A stretch of 64,000 nt of DNA from Diogma glabrata. Taxonomy: Eukaryota > Arthropoda > Insecta > Diptera > Cylindrotomidae. Numbering within the stretch: the first letter of the stretch is position 1; the number at the start of each line of letters is the position of its first letter. This document shows positions 62,401 to 64,000 of the stretch, one piece after another. The stretch lies in contig OY856188.1 of the NCBI GenBank assembly GCA_963693315.1, positions 992,001 to 1,056,000 of the forward strand. The letters run 5' to 3'. Both the position numbers and the translations under genes were made by a program. Below the pieces are notes generated by a model. That model was given only the letters and a program-made list of their open reading frames with translations, did not search any database and had not been told where the DNA came from.

Positions 62401-64000
62401 AAAGGTTGAATAATGAAGATGAGAGAACTCCACCTTGTGGAACTCCTTGTCTGAGCACTCTCATCTTAGATACAGAGTTACGGAACTCAACATATGTTTG
62501 GCGGCCTCTTAGGTAGTTGCACAACCAGCGCTTTAGTAGACCTGGCAGATTAGTATTGAATATGTCGTTCAGTAGTGCAGCGGTTCAACTACAATTGTTC
62601 TAGCACAGGGTTGTTTTTGGTTTAGACCATCTCTGATTTGGTTTTGAATTCTATGAAGGGCGGTGGTTGTACTCTGTGCTTTCCTAAAGCCATGTGGATG
62701 TGACGCCAATTTGCAAGATCCAGTTAGCAGAGGGAGCAGCAGTTCTTCTATCAATTTTGCAACCGATGAGAGGATAGAGATCGGTCTATAGGATTCTCCA
62801 TTTTCTTCAGGCTTTCCAGGTTTCAAAATGGGACTTATTCTAGCCGTTTTCCAGATATTTGGTATCTGGAGCGCATTTACAGATGTGTTGAGTATGGAAG
62901 TGAGAAAGTTCAACCCTTTGGGTCCAATGTGTTTCAGCATGATGGCTGTGATGTCGTCTGGTCCAATAGCTTGTCCATTATATATAATGGCCATCGCCAT
63001 TATATATATACAAACATCGCACTATTATTTTTAAAAAGTCAACTTTAATATAAGAATTGTTTTATGTTAAATTTCAGATGATTGTCCCGGCCAAAATGAG
63101 GAGTATAGCTCATGCGGTATTGATGCAACATGTTCTGCAAGTGCCACTGGATCATGTTATTCGGGATGCTTCTGTAAATCGGGCTATTATCGAAAATCAG
63201 GACGGTGCGTTCGATTGTCAAGTTGTTGTATGTAGTTTTACGTTAAATTTGCTTAAAACCAAACATTTGTATTTTGCAATTTTTTCTAATTTGATTTTTT
63301 GAAACTTTTAGCTACATGCTATAAAGCATATACAGTTTTTAGAATTTGTGATGTGGAAAACTATTGTTCAGGAAGCGGAACAGGCGATTGCTGCTCAGGC
63401 TGCTTTTGTGCGACTGGATATGTAAGAGACAGTTCCAACAATTGTGTTGTTCAAAGTGCATGTCCACGTATGTAATATAAAGATTAAAAAATTTCTTCAT
63501 TTCTTAGTTTTCTATAAATGTTATTGCAAAGCTGTAAATTATTCGCCAATGGGAGTTTACGAAAATTTTATTACTTTTCAGTTGATTGTTCTGCATCTGG
63601 TGCAAATCAAGTCTACAGTACATGTGGTAAAGATGAAACTTGCTATGCAAGTGCTTCTTCTAAATGTACCTCTGGCTGCTTTTGTAGTCCTGGGTATGTT
63701 CGAAGGGGTGAAGATTGTATTCCATTAATTTCTTGTGGTAAGTTGTATTCTACTACAGACAACGATATAAGACACATTTAAAACGTAAAAAATATCAATT
63801 ATTATAAATTAAAAATTAAAACAATCTTGTTATTATTTCCCCATATTACATAAGTGTGTTTTAATTTTTATTTATATTAAAATTTTTTCGTCAAGTGCTG
63901 ACAGTTTATAGAATTGAATTATTGTTATTTTAGATACATGTGTTGGGATACATATGGCTTACAGCAACTGTGGCCGAGATAACCATTGTTCTGGAAGTGG
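46748..64000 (+). CDS. TIL gene G: modular secreted protein, at least 18 TIL domains (3' end outside window)
   Basis: Exon 1 (46748-47510) encodes a signal peptide (MFRLNSAILIALHITGTLC) and four TIL domains. Then come single-TIL exons in alternating a/b pairs: 47588-47737, 47815-47970; 51319-51468, 51549-51704; 55647-55796, 55865-56023; 58190-58339, 58433-58588; 60039-60188, 60256-60411; 63078-63227, 63312-63467; 63582-63737 and 63934 onward, running off the edge. The first six a exons are 150 nt and the seventh 156; complete b exons are 156 (one is 159). All junctions are phase 1. Introns inside pairs are 67-196 nt; between pairs they are mostly 1.4-3.9 kb and filled with transposons. Each module has the eight-cysteine TIL pattern with GCFC...GYVR. 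The product is probably a secreted multi-headed inhibitor or cysteine-rich matrix protein. Confidence 0.85.
47588..47970 (+). CDS. Gene G exon pair 1 (a 47588-47737, b 47815-47970)
   Basis: The a exon encodes a TIL with NEKYSLCGIDATC; the b exon has SHTVYRNCGMDNYC. They are separated by a 77-nt intron, donor GTACGT. Confidence 0.85.
48004..48521. mobile_element. hAT-like MITE with 8-bp target duplication
   Basis: Terminal inverted repeats TAGAGTGACCAT and ATGGTCACCCTA, flanked by perfect 8-bp direct repeats CTTTGACT (47996-48003 and 48522-48529). The interior repeats GTACTGATTTTT many times. It lies in an intron of gene G. Confidence 0.9.
48675..49216. mobile_element. Foldback element with about 135-bp arms
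   Basis: The left arm (about 48675-48812, with CAAATAGTTATACGTCTAGC and CTACTGGGATATTAAAAATT) is inverted at about 49078-49216. A further segment (GGCGGTGATAATTCGAAATA) recurs directly at about 48830, 49240 and 49530, so several related copies are stacked here. Confidence 0.8.
49560..50945 (+). pseudogene. CR1/Jockey-like LINE reverse transcriptase, degraded
   Basis: Frames broken by stops and shifts still show reverse transcriptase motifs: NQYGFRDKRS near 49650, AGVPQSSVLSPTLFLINI (49914-49970), FADDS near 50012, LLGVTVSNDLLWNDHV near 50275, then the C-terminal IYKSYIRPCMEYCCQVWG and LQHRRTVAELVIFYRYR, and WPESIVSGGFSLHRF near the 3' end. It is a dead 5'-truncated copy lying in an intron of gene G; several smaller pieces of the same family occur in the window. 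Confidence 0.85.
51319..51704 (+). CDS. Gene G exon pair 2 (a 51319-51468, b 51549-51704)
   Basis: The a exon is regular. In the b exon the cysteine normally found before SxGCFC is replaced by glycine (DAGTSGCFC where paralogues have GxCSSGCFC), leaving seven core cysteines. Length and splice sites are unchanged, so the exon is probably still spliced in. Confidence 0.82.
51884..52615. mobile_element. Foldback element with ACTTTACTATAGTTAA ends
   Basis: The left end GTACGTTCCGAAACTTTACT is inverted at the right end (AGTAAAGTTTCTGAACGTAC). The left-end unit is duplicated at about 51983. The middle is AT-rich TATTTAAATA repeats. Confidence 0.82.
52616..53845. mobile_element. Palindrome-rich element with CTGTATTCTAAA ends
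   Basis: The left end TCCTGTATTCTAAAC is present twice in tandem; the right end reads TTTTAGAATACAGCC. Inside are two hairpins (CTAGGACTTTATAAAATTTTATAAAGTC-type, about 52740-52870), a GCGGCTGTAAAGTA cluster (about 53080-53240) and another inverted pair around 53480-53585. It starts exactly where the preceding foldback element ends. Confidence 0.75.
54091..54643. mobile_element. hAT-like MITE with perfect 12-bp TIRs and 8-bp target duplication
   Basis: TACGGTGACCAT at the left, ATGGTCACCGTA at the right, flanked by ACGATAAC on both sides (54083-54090 and 54644-54651). It is related to 48004-48521 by its ends. It contains repeated ACAGGAC words and a scrap resembling the right end of repeat R1 (AATGCCAAAAAGTGGGG at about 54372). 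Confidence 0.92.
55647..56023 (+). CDS. Gene G exon pair 3 (a 55647-55796, b 55865-56023)
   Basis: The a exon is regular. The b exon is one codon longer (159 nt) and diverges at otherwise fixed positions: GCIC for GCFC and GYVKDKQTNNC for GYVRDSSNNC. Confidence 0.85.
56597..57076. mobile_element. MITE with TCCCGGGTA ends
   Basis: Inverted ends TCCCGGGTAAGAACTAGC and AGTTCCTACCCGGGA, with AATGG-CCAA / TTGG-CCATT inside. The interior repeats CCAGACTTGGGCCAAGTC. No clear target duplication was found. Confidence 0.8.
57430..58150 (+). pseudogene. CR1/Jockey-like LINE fragment
   Basis: Homologous to 50190-50940 through its 3' tail (AATTGTGACCCATACTGTAAT), with many stops, indels and small deletions. 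It lies in the intron before gene G exon pair 4. Confidence 0.8.
58190..58588 (+). CDS. Gene G exon pair 4 (a 58190-58339, b 58433-58588)
   Basis: Both exons are regular in length and cysteine pattern. The a exon carries an aromatic QYEEYSSCGKDATC start. Confidence 0.85.
58589..60038. other. Gene G intron before exon pair 5
   Basis: No gene seen. A homopolymer A tract lies at about 59459-59487 and a T tract at about 59280-59294, both possibly retroelement tails. A segment near 59610 (GGAGTACGTGGGATCGTGCC) resembles one near 57270, suggesting a shared old repeat. Confidence 0.45.
60039..60411 (+). CDS. Gene G exon pair 5 (a 60039-60188, b 60256-60411)
   Basis: Regular pair with the shortest internal intron (67 nt). 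The b exon carries GSGSSTCSSGCFC. Confidence 0.85.
60720..61257 (-). pseudogene. CR1/Jockey-like LINE fragment, minus strand
   Basis: The reverse complement matches the LINE at 50450-50940 (TGTCAAGTTTGGAGCGTTGC, TTCAAAAGCGCGCTATCCATG). It is degraded and interrupted on its right by a younger LINE at 61269. Confidence 0.75.
61269..62996 (-). pseudogene. 5'-truncated Jockey/LOA-type LINE with target duplication
   Basis: Minus-strand frames show reverse transcriptase motifs: AIGPDDITAIMLKHIGPKG, ISPILKPGKPEENGESYRPI, HGFRKAQSTTTALHRI, then LRQGVPQGGVLSSSLFNLYL and ITSYADDCTVLATG, and a C-terminal RPFINYSAPIWTP. The frames are broken by at least two shifts or stops. The direct repeat CCATTATATAT lies at 61258-61268 and 62997-63007. 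The 3' end (left) is an ACAACAACAAC run, the usual simple-repeat tail. It is inserted in an intron of gene G, antisense to it, at the edge of an older LINE fragment. Confidence 0.85.
63078..63467 (+). CDS. Gene G exon pair 6 (a 63078-63227, b 63312-63467)
   Basis: The a exon has GYYR for GYVR. The b exon has an additional cysteine (GDCCSGCFC) and CYKAYTVFRICDVENYC. It ends CP+C before GTATGT, so the join to the next exon gives Leu, not the usual Tyr. Confidence 0.85.
63582..64000 (+). CDS. Gene G exon pair 7 (a 63582-63737; b from 63934, cut by the window edge)
   Basis: The a exon is 156 nt, not 150, with SASGANQVYSTCGKDETC, and is only 114 nt from the previous b exon. The b exon starts after TATTTTAG and runs through CVGIHMAYSNCGRDNHC to the edge of the window. 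Confidence 0.8.

Overview
The window is AT-rich animal DNA, most likely from an insect. The sequence supports this with intron-containing genes for secreted cysteine-rich proteins, phase-1 introns with GTAAGT-type donors and TTTCAG acceptors, TATA boxes 70-85 bases upstream of start codons, long (TA)n tracts, and a dense load of Gypsy, RTE, CR1/Jockey-like and foldback elements. I cannot name the species; a dipteran is only a guess.

The host genes form a cluster of multi-domain TIL (trypsin-inhibitor-like, cysteine-rich) proteins. Here they are called A (11368-14548, +, 11 TIL), B (19295-20530, +, 2 TIL), C (21252-23861, +, decayed copy of B), D (26511-31212, -, 13 TIL), E (33606-34376, -, 4 TIL, no 5' end found), F (43907-45322, -, 6 TIL) and G (46748 to beyond 64000, +, at least 18 TIL). 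A, D and F are clear paralogues. All begin with a signal peptide plus four TIL domains in one large exon (757 or 763 nt), followed by two-TIL exons (348-357 nt). A, D and E also keep three- or four-TIL exons (522-708 nt) and a one-TIL last exon. Every splice junction I could place is phase 1, so exons can be duplicated, lost or skipped without breaking the frame. G begins with the same kind of exon and then switches to an alternating array of single-TIL exons: a-type of 150 nt and b-type of 156 nt, in seven a+b pairs, the last running off the window. The products are probably secreted serine-protease inhibitors or related cysteine-rich effectors; no target can be read from the sequence.

Mobile DNA fills nearly all remaining space. 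Positions 1 to about 6.5 kb hold most of a minus-strand Gypsy-type LTR element with open gag and pol frames. An RTE-type LINE with an intact 994-aa ORF lies at about 37.1-40.5 kb, with an 81-bp tandem repeat in its 5' leader. Fragments of a CR1/Jockey-like LINE are scattered at 17.3, 33.3, 35.1, 42.7, 49.6-50.9, 57.4-58.1 and 60.7-61.3 kb. A second LINE (61269-62996, minus) lies between 11-bp target duplications. A roughly 1.8-kb repeat family with a minisatellite core occurs four times (8.2, 16.2, 21.7, 27.7 kb), once with an internal inversion. There are many foldback or MITE-like elements, two of them with perfect 8-bp target duplications. A broken tyrosine-recombinase-like gene at 25.1-25.4 kb sits beside hairpin-rich DNA.

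Functionally the TIL genes look like one expanding inhibitor family in which whole exons are the unit of evolution. Elements inserted into introns (A introns 2 and 3, C intron, D intron 3, and several G introns) have lengthened the genes without touching the coding exons.
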